A stretch of 20,042 nt of DNA, from the NCBI GenBank assembly GCA_021817355.1, contig JAKAVI010000191.1:1-20042 (forward strand), read 5' to 3'. Below are positions 6,590 to 17,408 of this stretch, piece after piece. Position numbers and translations under genes: made by a program. The stretch comes from Pseudomonadota bacterium (GTDB lineage Bacteria > Pseudomonadota > Alphaproteobacteria > Micropepsales > Micropepsaceae). Numbering within the stretch: the stretch's first letter is position 1; each line of letters starts with the position of its first letter. Below the pieces are notes generated by a model, which worked only from the letters and a program-made list of their open reading frames with translations, was not told the origin of the DNA and did not search any database.

Positions 6590-9500
6590 CTATTCCGCGG
6601 CGATTACGCGCTCTGCGTCAGCCAGACTCACCGAAACCAGCTGGCTGACGCCGCGCTCGGCCATCGTCACTCCGAAGAGGCGATGCATGCGGGACATCGT
6701 CAGCGCATGGTGGGTGATGACCAGGAAGCGGGTGTCGGTCAGCCGCGTCATCTCGTCCAGCATGTTACAGAAGCGCTCGACATTGGCGTCATCAAGCGGG
6801 GCATCGACTTCGTCGAGTACACACACAGGTGCCGGATTGACCAAAAACACCGCGAAGATCAGGGCCATGGCCGTCAGGGCCTGCTCCCCACCTGACAAAA
6901 GACCAAGCGACTGGAGCTTCTTGCCCGGCGGACGGGCATAAATCTCAAGACCGGCCTGCAGCGGGTCGTCCGATTCGGTAAAGGTGAGCTTGGCTTCGCC
7001 GCCTTCGAACAACTTGGTGAACAGCTCCTGGAAATTGGTGTTGACCTTGTCGAACGATTCCAAGAGCCGCTCGCGACCTTCTTTGTTGAGACTTTGAATG
7101 CCACGGCGAAGTTTGGTAATCGCGCCATCCAGATCGTCGCGATCCGCCTGGAGTGTGGTCAAACGCTGTTCGTGTTCAGCGGCCTCCTCTTCAGCCCGCA
7201 GGTTCACTCCACCCAACTGCTCGCGTTCGCGCTTGAGCTTTTCAACCTTGGCGTCGGCGCTCTCCAAATCCGGCAGCTCCTGGCCTTGCTTCAATTCCGC
7301 TCTGGCTGGCAATTCTGCCGGATCCGCATCAAGTTCGTCACGAACCCGCTGGGCGAGCTCGGCCAATCGGGTCTGAGCCGACTCAGAGAGCGCCTGCAGG
7401 CGGGCTCGTTCTTCGCGAGCAGCTGCCAAGGCGGCATCACAGGCCTTCGCGGTGCGATCGGCTTCCGCGAGGTGATCTTCGGCCTTCTGCCGTGCATCAG
7501 CGGCTTCGTTGCGCAGTGCTTCGGACTGGCTGAGGGCATCGAGCAGGCTTGCACGCTGTTCTGCGATCCGTTCAGGGACCTGTTCGGCCTGCGTCAGTTC
7601 CTCGCCCAGCTGTGCGCGACGGGCGGAATGCTCTGCCATCTGCCGCCGTGCCGCCTCACGCCGACTCTGCCAGCGGGATTTGTCCTCAGCAATCACCAGC
7701 AGGCGGGAAGCGCGCTGGCGCGCATCGCGTAGTTGACTGTCGACGGCCGCACGCGCTTCGCTGTCAGCATTGCGGGCCTCGGCGTTGGCGGTACGTGCGC
7801 TACCAAGGGCGGCGCTGAGTGCAGCACCATCTCCCAGCTCGACAAGAGCTGCTTCAGCCTGCGATTGGTTCGTGAGAGCGGCCTCCCGCGCATCGGTCAG
7901 CCGGCGGATTTCTGCTTCCAGATTGGCGAGGCGAGAGGCGCGTTCGGCCGCTGCACGCTGGGCCTTGGCCGCCTCGGCTTGGGCAGCGATCAAACCTTGG
8001 TCAGCGCGGCGCTGCCGGGCTTCGGCCTGGCGAAGACGCTCTTCAGCTTCGGCAAGTTGGCATTTGGCTTCGGCAGTTCGGCTCTTGGCGGCGGCGTAAA
8101 GTTCGAACAGCTGCGCACGCGTTGACTTTGCGGCTTCGCTCTCCTGTTCCAATGCCTCCAGGCGGTTGCGCTGGGCAAGACGGACCGCCGCCGCGGAGGG
8201 CGCATCAGCACTGGCCTGATACCCGTCCCACCGCCACAAGTCCCCGCGCTGGGAGACGAGGCGCTGCCCGGGCTTGAGGTCCAGTTGCAGGGCCTGACCG
8301 CGGTCTGGGTCGGTGAGCCCCGTCATGCTAAGGCGCGGGGTGAGGGCCGCTGGCGCCGTGACAAAGCGAAGCAGAGGCTCAACCTCGGACGGCAACTGCG
8401 CTAGCTCCTGGTGCACGCCCAACTCGCGCCAGTGATGGGGAGCAGACGCATCCAGAGGTGCCTCAAGATCATCCCCAAGCGCGACGGCCAATGCGGTTTC
8501 ATAGCCTGGAACGACCTTGACCGCGTCGATCATTGGCGGCCACAGGTCATGGCCTTTCGGGCGCAGCAGATCGGAAAGCGCCTTGGCCTCAGCTGAAATC
8601 CTCTGCAGATCGCGCTCGGCATCTTCCAATGGCCGCCTTGCAGAGGCCTCGTTATGTTCGGCTTCTTCAAAGTTTTGGCGCTGAGCGGGTAACTCGGCAC
8701 GCAGCCCCTCAGCCTGAGCCCGTGCCTCTTCGGCCTGGCCGCGGGCCTGCTCCACCGCCTCTTCAGCCGCACGCACATCCGGTGCCGCAGCCGCATCCAG
8801 CATGGCCTTGTCGAGGCGGGCCTGGGCCGCTCCAAGTTGTTCGGTTAGGGACCCGACCTGGGCTGCAGCCCCCTGACGGGCGCGGTCATGACCATTTTTC
8901 TGTGCATTGAATTCGGCAAATTCCGCCGTAAGCCGCTCTAGTCTGCGGGTGCAGTCCGCCAGAGCCTCCGCAGCCTCGCTAGCGCGCTCCTGTGCCTGCA
9001 AAAGATCAGCCTTTGCTGCCTCTTCGCGGGCGGTGAGGCCTTGGGCCTCTGCCTCGAGTTGGTCGAGCGCGGCGCCGGCATCGTTGTCGAGGGCCTGTTC
9101 GCGCGCAAGATCCTGATCGCTCTGGTTTATGCGCGCGCGCAGCCGCTGCGCCTCCTCGCGGGCTCTTTGCTCTTCTGCGACCAGATGATCGCGTTCAAGG
9201 GTGAGCCGATGCAGCGCCGCTGAGCGTTCGGCCTCCACTTGGCGCAGCGCCGGAAGGCCCGCAGCCGCTTCGGCCTGCAACGTGCTGGCAGTCGCGGCAT
9301 TCTGGGTGCATTCCTCGACTGATTCGTTGATCGCCACGAGGGCCGACTGCGCGTCGCGTGCCTGGCTTTCGGCATGGTTCCAGCGCAGATGCAACGACAG
9401 GGCCTCGGCCCGAACGATCAGACCCGAAAGGTTACGGTATCTTGAGGCCTGACGGGCCTGTCGACGCAGGCTGGCGAGCTGTCCCTCGACTTCGCGGATG

Positions 9501-10090
9501 ACATCATCGAGCCGCCCCATGTTGGTTTCGGCCGCCCTCAGGCGCAATTCGGCCTCGTGACGGCGCTGGTGCAGCCCACCAATTCCTGCCGCCTCCTCAA
9601 GGATGGCTCGGCGCGCCAGAGGTTTTTGGCTGATCAGAAGTCCGATCTGCCCCTGGCGCACGAAGGCCGTCGATCCGGCACCGGAAGACGCATCGGCAAA
9701 AAAAATCTGCACATCACGCTGGCGTACGTCGCGGCCGTTGATGCGGTAGACACTGCCTGCCTCACGCTCTATGCGCCGCGAGATTTCGAGCGTGTCGTAT
9801 TCGTTCCATGAAGCTGGAGCCGAGCGGTCGGCATTGTCAACATAAAGCAGGACCTCGGCGGTATTGCGCGCCGGACGGGCAGCGCTGCCGGCGAAGATGA
9901 CGTCGTCCATCTCGCCACCGCGCAAGGAGGAAGGTCTGGTTTCCCCCATTACCCAGCGCAACGCGTCGAAGAGGTTAGACTTGCCGCAGCCATTGGGTCC
10001 GACCACTGCTGTCAGTCCCGGCTCAATGAGCAGCTCGGTGGGTTCAACGAAAGATTTGAAACCCGAAATCCTGAGCCTGGTGAACTTCAC
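6590..10090 (-). CDS. smc: Chromosome segregation ATPase SMC (condensin subunit)
   Basis: SMC dimers extrude and organise DNA loops together with ScpA and ScpB (not in this window). The protein has about 1166 residues. The N-terminal ATPase half has Walker A GPNGCGKS at about residues 31-38. A long coiled coil rich in Ala, Glu, Arg and Gln follows. The central hinge (GYETALAVALGDDLEAPLDA through LVSQRGDLWRWDGY) is of the alphaproteobacterial type. A second coiled coil leads to the C-terminal ATPase half, with signature motif LLSGGEQALTAMA near residue 1065 and Walker B VCVLDEVDAPLDD near 1090. I chose the GTG at 10088-10090 because the product then begins KFTRLRISGFKSF right after the start, as in the family. 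The frame remains open to 10117, nine codons upstream. Confidence 0.97.
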   Translation of the reverse strand: MKFTRLRISGFKSFVEPTELLIEPGLTAVVGPNGCGKSNLFDALRWVMGETRPSSLRGGEMDDVIFAGSAARPARNTAEVLLYVDNADRSAPASWNEYDTLEISRRIEREAGSVYRINGRDVRQRDVQIFFADASSGAGSTAFVRQGQIGLLISQKPLARRAILEEAAGIGGLHQRRHEAELRLRAAETNMGRLDDVIREVEGQLASLRRQARQASRYRNLSGLIVRAEALSLHLRWNHAESQARDAQSALVAINESVEECTQNAATASTLQAEAAAGLPALRQVEAERSAALHRLTLERDHLVAEEQRAREEAQRLRARINQSDQDLAREQALDNDAGAALDQLEAEAQGLTAREEAAKADLLQAQERASEAAEALADCTRRLERLTAEFAEFNAQKNGHDRARQGAAAQVGSLTEQLGAAQARLDKAMLDAAAAPDVRAAEEAVEQARGQAEEARAQAEGLRAELPAQRQNFEEAEHNEASARRPLEDAERDLQRISAEAKALSDLLRPKGHDLWPPMIDAVKVVPGYETALAVALGDDLEAPLDASAPHHWRELGVHQELAQLPSEVEPLLRFVTAPAALTPRLSMTGLTDPDRGQALQLDLKPGQRLVSQRGDLWRWDGYQASADAPSAAAVRLAQRNRLEALEQESEAAKSTRAQLFELYAAAKSRTAEAKCQLAEAEERLRQAEARQRRADQGLIAAQAEAAKAQRAAAERASRLANLEAEIRRLTDAREAALTNQSQAEAALVELGDGAALSAALGSARTANAEARNADSEARAAVDSQLRDARQRASRLLVIAEDKSRWQSRREAARRQMAEHSARRAQLGEELTQAEQVPERIAEQRASLLDALSQSEALRNEAADARQKAEDHLAEADRTAKACDAALAAAREERARLQALSESAQTRLAELAQRVRDELDADPAELPARAELKQGQELPDLESADAKVEKLKREREQLGGVNLRAEEEAAEHEQRLTTLQADRDDLDGAITKLRRGIQSLNKEGRERLLESFDKVNTNFQELFTKLFEGGEAKLTFTESDDPLQAGLEIYARPPGKKLQSLGLLSGGEQALTAMALIFAVFLVNPAPVCVLDEVDAPLDDANVERFCNMLDEMTRLTDTRFLVITHHALTMSRMHRLFGVTMAERGVSQLVSVSLADAERVIAAE

Positions 10091-10151
10091 AGCAACCCGC
10101 CTGATATCTGCCGGCACGCTGGCCGCCGGCCCCTGCTACGATCGGCCCAGC

Positions 10152-10166
10152 ACCTGGTCACCAGGT
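10152..10166. repeat. Perfect 7-1-7 palindrome upstream of smc
   Basis: ACCTGGT-C-ACCAGGT is a perfect inverted repeat about 60 bp upstream of the smc start, in the 165-bp gap after the DsbA-like gene. It could be a repressor or activator operator. A 7+7 match is expected about once by chance in 20 kb, so only its intergenic position makes it notable. Nearby (10203-10225) GCCCAC and GTGGG can form a small hairpin after the upstream gene, without a T run. Confidence 0.25.
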
Positions 10167-10255
10167 ATTGGCCCACGAACAGACATTTGGCCAGATCTAT
10201 CTGCCCACGGTCAATCTGTGGGGGCTCAAAGCGCAGAGTTATCCAGAGCTTGGGC

Positions 10256-10936
10256 TTAGTGGCGCGCTTGGGACTTGAGGAGCTGGTTCAGCGTATCCTG
10301 GATGCTTTGCCAGGTGCCCATGTCGGGCTCGAGCTGGCCATTGACGATAAATGTGGGCGTCGCATTGATGCCGTAGGCCTTTTGCGCGTGCTCGCCGATT
10401 GCTGAAGCCTTTTGCAGTTGCTGCTGGTTACTGATGCAGGCCTGGGTCTGCTCGGGGGTCATCCCGGCGATCACTCCCATGTGCAAAAGGGCGGCATGCG
10501 GATCCGGAATGTCATGACCGTCTGGATCCCACATCGACTGGTTGCGCCACATCATGTGTATGAACGAGAAGTAGGCATCCCGTGGCAGGCAATGGGCCAT
10601 CGCCGACACGGCAACATCCAAAGAGCGCAGCGGAAAGATCCGGAACACGAAGAAGACCTTGCCGGTATCGATGTACTGCGCCTTGAATCGGGCGAAGTTC
10701 GCTTCGTTCCAATGCGCACAAATCGGACAGGAGGGGGCGCCGTACTCAACTACCTTCAGCGGAGCGTTGGGATTGCCCAGCGTATGGTCGGCTGCAGTGA
10801 TGTCCATCTTGAGGCTACCGCTGTCGACGCTGGCGACGGCATTGGAGCTCGCGTTCGTGTAAACCAGATAGCTGGCGACCACCAGTGCCAGCGCAGCGAC
10901 GAGCACGATGGTGTAAAGTATGGACTTCCGGCTCAC
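10256..10936 (-). CDS. Membrane-anchored DsbA-family thiol:disulfide oxidoreductase
   Basis: This is a thioredoxin-fold protein of the DsbA/BdbD type, expected to face the periplasm and oxidise or isomerise cysteines in exported proteins. With the chosen GTG start (10934-10936) it has 226 residues. An N-terminal membrane anchor or uncleaved signal spans about residues 6-26 (ILYTIVLVAALALVVASYLVY). The active site CPIC is C70-C73 in EYGAPSCPICAHW. The cis-Pro loop is NATPTFIVNG near the end. A GGGAG lies 8 nt before this GTG. The frame is open nine codons further upstream to 10963, but without a ribosome binding site. It sits between the dciA and smc genes, a conserved alphaproteobacterial order. 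Its substrates cannot be told from the sequence. Confidence 0.88.
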   Translation of the reverse strand: MSRKSILYTIVLVAALALVVASYLVYTNASSNAVASVDSGSLKMDITAADHTLGNPNAPLKVVEYGAPSCPICAHWNEANFARFKAQYIDTGKVFFVFRIFPLRSLDVAVSAMAHCLPRDAYFSFIHMMWRNQSMWDPDGHDIPDPHAALLHMGVIAGMTPEQTQACISNQQQLQKASAIGEHAQKAYGINATPTFIVNGQLEPDMGTWQSIQDTLNQLLKSQARH

Positions 10937-10989
10937 GTTCGACACTCCCGCCTGGTGAGACACCTATTTGGCAGAGAGGCGCGCGATGA

Positions 10990-11493
10990 TCAATCAGTTC
11001 GACGCCATTGGGCCAACGCGAGCAAGGCCTCCCTGAGGTCTTCCTTGCCGGCAAATTGCCATACCGGATCGGTTGGTGGAGGAGGGGTCGGGCTGCGCGG
11101 AGCCGGCGCGTCCGGGCGCTCTTCGAGTGAACCCTGTACGAATCGTAACCGGTTGATCAGCGGCTGGCCAGCCCAGGCATTGATGCGTGCGCACAATTGG
11201 CGACTTTCATGCTGAAGGAAGAGCGCGGCTCCGGGCTCCGCCTTGAGGGTCAGAGTGGCGCCGGAAGGACCCTCGCTCAGCCGGACCGGTATTGCGAGGT
11301 CGGCAATCTGCGCCCCCACAATATCACGCCAACGCAAGACCAGCGTGGGGTCGGCAAAGCCCCGGCGTGCGAACGCGCCCGCGGCCAGAGTACTGGCATC
11401 GGCTGCAACTGCGGTGCTGCGTCCGCGCCGCATGTCAATCGCCTCGGTATGATCAGATGTGCCAGGCTTTGTAGGCATGGAATCTTGGGCCAT
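10990..11493 (-). CDS. dciA: DciA family protein (DUF721), probable replicative helicase loader
   Basis: DciA proteins recruit the replicative helicase DnaB at origins in bacteria that lack DnaC or DnaI. This protein has 167 residues. The DUF721 core is at about 35-125 (LAAGAFARRGFADPTLVLRW, then DIVGAQIADLAIPVRL, then ALFLQHESRQLCARINAWAG). It ends in a Pro-rich linker and a short helical tail. The frame stays open to 11742, but that extension lies antisense to mutY, so I chose the ATG at 11491-11493; a second Met follows five codons later. No strong Shine-Dalgarno is seen. It diverges from mutY with only 33 bp between starts and is followed by the DsbA-like gene and smc. Confidence 0.85.
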   Translation of the reverse strand: MAQDSMPTKPGTSDHTEAIDMRRGRSTAVAADASTLAAGAFARRGFADPTLVLRWRDIVGAQIADLAIPVRLSEGPSGATLTLKAEPGAALFLQHESRQLCARINAWAGQPLINRLRFVQGSLEERPDAPAPRSPTPPPPTDPVWQFAGKEDLREALLALAQWRRTD

Positions 11494-11526
11494 GGTGATA
11501 GCGAACGATTCGTGATGTCTTGAATT

Positions 11527-13817
<2,291 letters not shown>

Positions 13818-13832
<15 letters not shown>

Positions 13833-14459
13833 TGCCCTGGGTGGCAACCCCAACATCTGGTAGGTGAGCCGCACCGGAGCGAAGGAGCGACGGTGATGCG
13901 GGCTTGGTCCGATGGCCCTCAAGGCATTCAAATGGGTGGGCGTCGAATAGCCCATATTGCGGTTCCAGCCATAGCCGGGGTGATTTTGGTGCAAGCTCAG
14001 CATGGTGCGATCGCGTGTGACCTTGGCAATGATCGAGGCTGCAGCTATCGAAAGCGAGCGGCCATCTCCTCCGATCAGGGTTTGGCACGGGCAGGCAAGG
14101 GCAGGGGCATCATTGCCGTCCACGAGCGCAAATGCGGGAGCAAGCGAAAGCGCCCTGACCGCCCGGGCCATCGCCAGATGGGTTGCCTTGCGTATATTCA
14201 GAAGGTCAATTTCTTCGACGCTCGCCTCCCCAACACCGACGACCCCCTCTTGCACGATGCGGGCGTAGAGCTGCTCGCGCTGCCTGGCGCGGAGTTTCTT
14301 TGAATCATCGAGTCCTTTGGGGATCCGTTTTGGGTCGAGGAAGATGACGGCGGCAGCTACCACCGGCCCGGCGAGCGGGCCGCGTCCAGCTTCATCCACA
14401 CCACAGACTGGACCTGGTGCTTGGGTGAGGTAGCGGTGCTCGGCGGAATAATCGGGCAT
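13818..14459 (-). CDS. rnhB: Ribonuclease HII
   Basis: RNase HII nicks DNA at misincorporated ribonucleotides and degrades RNA in RNA-DNA hybrids. With the ATG at 14457-14459 the protein has 213 residues, the normal size. Active-site residues are D22 and E23 in GVDEAGRGPLAGP, D114 in ALVDGNDAP, and D132 in GGDGRSLSIAAAS. The conserved AKVTRDR and GYGWNRNMGYSTPTH segments follow. The frame stays open 52 codons further upstream (to 14615), but that extension has no family resemblance and would run up to the radical SAM stop. No good Shine-Dalgarno is visible. ccrM follows on the same strand. Confidence 0.95.
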
Positions 14460-14611
14460 GGCGCCACAATGCACGAGGCGCTTTCGCCCGTAACCGTCGG
14501 ATTGGCTACCCAGGTGGGCTATCCACAGCCAAGCACGAGGCACCTGTAGAGCCCGCCGAGGCGGACCGGAGAACCATGATGCCGGCGCCGCTTTTCTCGC
14601 TGGGAGTGGTC

Positions 14612-15706
14612 TCACAGCAGGCTAAGCTGCTCGCCACGGGTGGGCGGGCGCCGAAATCTGCCGGATTCAAGAACGACCGGGCTCTGGTTGAGCCCTAGGC
14701 GGCGTGCGGACAGGTGGAAGCGTTGGGCTATGATGCTGGCATAGGGCCCGGTTCCGGTCATACGCTGGTGCCAGTTCGCATCATAGTCCCGGCCACGCCG
14801 CATTGCCCGAATGAGCGATAGAACGTGTTCGGCGCGGTCAGGCGCGTGTTGCTTGAGCCATTCACGAAACAGCTCTTTGACCTCCAGCGGCAGACGAAGC
14901 AGCACATAGCCTGCAGTTTGAGCGCCGGCTTTGGCCGCAGCCGCGAGGATGTTCTCAAGCTCGCTGTCATTGAGGGCGGGTATGACAGGTGCAAACATCA
15001 CTGCGGCAGGAATGCCCTCCGCGCTCAGGCCGCGCAGCGCTGCAAGCCGCCGCGATGGCGTTGCCGCCCGTGGCTCAAGCCGGCGCGCCAGAGACGGATC
15101 CAAGGTGGTAATGGAGAGGGCGACCTTTGCCAAACCCTGCCGGGCCATCGCGCCCAGGATATCGCAGTCGCGCAGCACCAAGGCAGATTTGGTCACTATG
15201 GCAACAGGATGTCGAAATTCTATCAATACTTCAAGTATTTGGCGCATAATCTTGAGATTGCGCTCGACGGGCTGATAGGGATCCGTATTGGTGCCGATAG
15301 CAATCACTCTGGGCACGTAACCGGGCGCGGAAAGTTCCTCGCGCAAAAGCCGGGCGGCTTCGGGCTTGACCAGGATGCGGCTTTCGAAGTCGGCGCCGGG
15401 CGACAGACCGAGATAGGCATGGCTGGGGCGGGCGAAGCAGTAGATGCAACCGTGCTCGCAGCCCCGATAGGGGTTGATCGACTGGTCGAACGAAATGTCT
15501 GGCGACCTGTTATGCGTGATGATGCTGCGGCTGGCGTCATGCAGGATCTGGGTTTTGAGCGGTGGCGCGGGTTTCTCAGTTGCCGCCTGCCAGCCATCGT
15601 CCAAAAGCCACCGCCGTTCGTGCTCAAAGCGGCCACTGGCATTGGTGCTGGCGCCACGTCCCTTCAGGAGGCGTGGATCTGCGGTGAGGTCAAGAACGCG
15701 AGCCAT
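14612..15706 (-). CDS. Radical SAM protein, PA0069 family (SplB-related)
   Basis: This protein belongs to the radical SAM superfamily, in the branch annotated as PA0069 family and related to spore photoproduct lyase. The reaction is not known. With the ATG at 15704-15706 it has 364 residues and begins MARVLDLTADPRLLKGRGA, matching the KGRGA-start typical of the family. The 4Fe-4S ligands are C83, C87 and C90 in RGCEHGCIYC (C-x3-C-x2-C). Later segments (AIGTNTDPYQPVE, VAIVTKSALVLRD, VALSITTLD) form the partial TIM barrel. The frame is open 27 more codons upstream, but that part is unlike the family. The predicted promoter would place the transcript start at or next to this ATG, so the mRNA may be leaderless. 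Confidence 0.9.
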   Translation of the reverse strand: MARVLDLTADPRLLKGRGASTNASGRFEHERRWLLDDGWQAATEKPAPPLKTQILHDASRSIITHNRSPDISFDQSINPYRGCEHGCIYCFARPSHAYLGLSPGADFESRILVKPEAARLLREELSAPGYVPRVIAIGTNTDPYQPVERNLKIMRQILEVLIEFRHPVAIVTKSALVLRDCDILGAMARQGLAKVALSITTLDPSLARRLEPRAATPSRRLAALRGLSAEGIPAAVMFAPVIPALNDSELENILAAAAKAGAQTAGYVLLRLPLEVKELFREWLKQHAPDRAEHVLSLIRAMRRGRDYDANWHQRMTGTGPYASIIAQRFHLSARRLGLNQSPVVLESGRFRRPPTRGEQLSLL

Positions 15707-15712
15707 GGTGGC

Positions 15713-15741
15713 CAAATAGAACAAAACAGGAACATTTGCAA
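15713..15741 (-). promoter_or_regulatory. Promoter of the radical SAM gene, possibly leaderless
   Basis: Minus strand TTGCAA (15736-15741) is followed after 17 bp by TATTTG (15713-15718). Only 6 nt separate the -10 box from the start codon at 15706, and there is no Shine-Dalgarno (the bases before ATG read TTGGCCACC). If this is the promoter, transcription begins at or beside the A of the ATG. Confidence 0.4.
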
Positions 15742-15793
15742 GAGCCAAGGATCGAGGATTAGGGCGCGGTCTTCCGGCCATGCCCATCTTGGT

Positions 15794-16330
15794 TCAACGT
15801 TCTGTCAGCCGGGGCAATATCTCAATGAGGTTGCATGGACGATGGCGCACATCCAGCTGGAAGCGCAGTATCCCATCCCAGCCGTCCTTGACCGCTCCGG
15901 TAGAGCCTGGCAGCGCAAACAGATAGGTCGCATTGGCCAGGCCGGCGCATGCCCGCGATTGAATGGTTGACGTACCAATGGTCTTGAAACTGATTTGATG
16001 AAAGAGCGCCGAGAAGCCGTCGATCACCTTCTCGAGCAAGGGCGTCATGGCCTCGACGGTGACATCTCGGCCGGTCAACCCGGTCCCTCCGGTGGTAATC
16101 ACGCAATCGATCTCCGGATTGGCGATCCAGGCTGCCAGTTGGCTGCGGATCTGAGCAATATTGTCCCGCAAGAGATTGCGGGCGGCCAGGATGTGTCCTG
16201 CTTCGGTGATGCGGGCAGCCAGTGTATCACCAGAGGTATCATTTTGCGTTGTACGGGTATCGGACACCGTCAGCACCGCAATCCGCACTGGGATAAAGGC
16301 GATGGATTCATCAATCACAGGCTGTGGCAT
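15794..16330 (-). CDS. moaB: Molybdenum cofactor biosynthesis protein MoaB (MogA/MoaB family)
   Basis: MoaB/MogA proteins adenylylate molybdopterin, preparing it for molybdenum insertion. In many bacteria MogA does this and MoaB is a close relative of uncertain need. The 178-residue protein has the MPT-binding fold motifs: VLTVSDTRT (19-27) with DTSGDTL (31-37), the phosphate-binding TTGGTG (79-84) followed by GRDVTVEA, and [16 protein letters not shown] (140-155). The length and the start ([20 protein letters not shown]) fit the MoaB branch of about 175-180 residues. A GAGG lies about 4 nt before the ATG. No other molybdopterin gene is in the window. A terminator-like hairpin separates it from the uracil-DNA glycosylase gene upstream. 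Confidence 0.93.
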   Translation of the reverse strand: MPQPVIDESIAFIPVRIAVLTVSDTRTTQNDTSGDTLAARITEAGHILAARNLLRDNIAQIRSQLAAWIANPEIDCVITTGGTGLTGRDVTVEAMTPLLEKVIDGFSALFHQISFKTIGTSTIQSRACAGLANATYLFALPGSTGAVKDGWDGILRFQLDVRHRPCNLIEILPRLTER

Positions 16331-16394
16331 TGAACCTCGGCGTAGTTGGCGGGCAACAAAAGGGGCGCTGGCCGTACGGGGTTGGCCTGGGCGG

Positions 16395-16411
16395 AAAAGC
16401 CCGGGCCGGGC
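16395..16411 (-). terminator. Rho-independent terminator-like hairpin between udg and moaB
   Basis: The minus strand reads GCCCG-GCC-CGGGC followed directly by TTTT (16395-16398). The stem has five G-C pairs and a three-base loop, with a short T run. It lies 67 bp after the uracil-DNA glycosylase stop and 65 bp before the moaB start, so it probably ends the former transcript and makes moaB a separate unit. Confidence 0.5.
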
Positions 16412-16477
16412 ACGGATCGCAAGTTATTTCCTAGCATATTTTGGCGGGCCCGCGTCGGTACAAAACGCCCCGGTGTC

Positions 16478-17299
16478 TCAGTGCCCTCCGCCGGGCGCCT
16501 CAAGCCCGAGGGCTTGGATGCGGTTGCGAATCTCTTGCAGATCGCGCCAGGCAAGGCGCTTTTGCGCTGGCTGGCGCAAAAGATAGGCCGGATGCAAGGT
16601 CGGCATCATCGGTACCATTTTGCCGGCAGCGAAGTACTCGAGCCAGGTTCCGCGCAAACGCAGGATGCCCTCGCTGCGTCCACTGACATATTGTGTCGCC
16701 GTTCCCCCCAGCAAAATGATTAGCTCCGGGGCGGCGAGCTCAATATGTCGGCGCAGAAACGGCAGGCAGATCGCTGCGTCTTGCGGACTGGGAACGCGGT
16801 TGTCTGGCGGGCGCCAATTCACCACGTTGGTAATGTAAACATTATGCTGACGGGAGAGGCCGATGGCCGCGAGCATGCGATCAAGCAGCTGTCCCGCACG
16901 GCCAACAAAGGGCTTGCCAGTCTTGTCTTCTTCAGCGCCGGGCGCTTCGCCGATGCACAAAATTTTGGCCCCGGCGATACCATCGGCAAACACCGTGGAG
17001 TTGGCGCCCTCCCTCAGAGCACAGCCTTCAAAGCTTTCGAGGGCAGCCCTCAGGGCTTTTAGATCATTGCAGCGGGCCGCAGCCTCATTGGCACGGCTGA
17101 TGGGATCGGAGGCGCTGAGCGCCGGGAGGTTCAAGGAGGTGGTGGCATTGGGACGGGGCGCTGGCCTTCTCGGGGATGGTGCAGCTTCTCTGGCGCCAGG
17201 CAGCGTGAGGCGATTGACCGGGGCCTCGAGCACGGCCTCGTCGGCACCGGACGCGACGAGCCAGGCGAGCTGAGAGAGGGCATCGTTTTCGTCTACCAT
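16478..17299 (-). CDS. Uracil-DNA glycosylase, family 4-like, with altered Fe-S ligands
   Basis: The enzyme removes uracil from DNA. It has 273 residues from the ATG at 17297-17299; the frame is open 46 codons upstream, but that part crosses the promoter region of the divergent gene. An N-terminal Pro/Ala/Arg-rich stretch (1-65) precedes the glycosylase domain. Motif A is GEAPGAEED (117-125) followed by GKPFVGRAGQLLD. Motif B is HPAYLLR (236-242). In family 4 enzymes four cysteines bind a 4Fe-4S cluster, in the spacing C-x2-C then C-x15-C. Here the aligned positions are F90, C93, W162 and C178, so only two ligands remain and the cluster is probably absent. The W in NWRPP occurs, as I recall, in other alphaproteobacterial homologues. 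It diverges from ETF-QO. Confidence 0.9.
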   Translation of the reverse strand: MVDENDALSQLAWLVASGADEAVLEAPVNRLTLPGAREAAPSPRRPAPRPNATTSLNLPALSASDPISRANEAAARCNDLKALRAALESFEGCALREGANSTVFADGIAGAKILCIGEAPGAEEDKTGKPFVGRAGQLLDRMLAAIGLSRQHNVYITNVVNWRPPDNRVPSPQDAAICLPFLRRHIELAAPELIILLGGTATQYVSGRSEGILRLRGTWLEYFAAGKMVPMMPTLHPAYLLRQPAQKRLAWRDLQEIRNRIQALGLEAPGGGH

Positions 17300-17308
17300 G
17301 GGCCTAGC

Positions 17309-17336
17309 ATTATCGCGGGCGGGGTCATTGTGCCAC
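17309..17336 (-). promoter_or_regulatory. Candidate promoter of the uracil-DNA glycosylase gene
   Basis: Minus strand GTGGCA (17331-17336; 4 of 6 to TTGACA) and GATAAT (17309-17314; 5 of 6 to TATAAT) are 16 bp apart. Nine nt separate the -10 box from the start codon, giving a leader of only about 2-3 nt. It lies back to back with the candidate ETF-QO promoter. Confidence 0.35.
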
Positions 17337-17338
17337 CG

Positions 17339-17368
17339 TTGACCCCGGTCACCTAAGCGCCCCATAAA
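17339..17368 (+). promoter_or_regulatory. Candidate promoter of the ETF-QO gene
   Basis: TTGACC (17339-17344) is followed after 18 bp by CATAAA (17363-17368). Transcription would start near 17375, giving a leader of about 34 nt before the ATG at 17409. Its -35 box lies 2 bp from the -35 box of the divergent glycosylase promoter. Confidence 0.35.
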
Positions 17369-17408
17369 CCCTGAATGACACGCGATCCATTTACCGGGGC
17401 ATAAGAAG

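Noticed and set aside
14460..14615. 52-residue N-terminal extension of the RNase HII frame
   Set aside because: It is Pro/Arg/Trp-rich and unlike the family; the ATG at 14459 gives the normal length.
14825..15970. 381-codon plus-strand open frame
   Set aside because: It lies antisense to the clear radical SAM gene and runs into moaB. Long antisense frames are common in high-GC genes and its product shows no domain.
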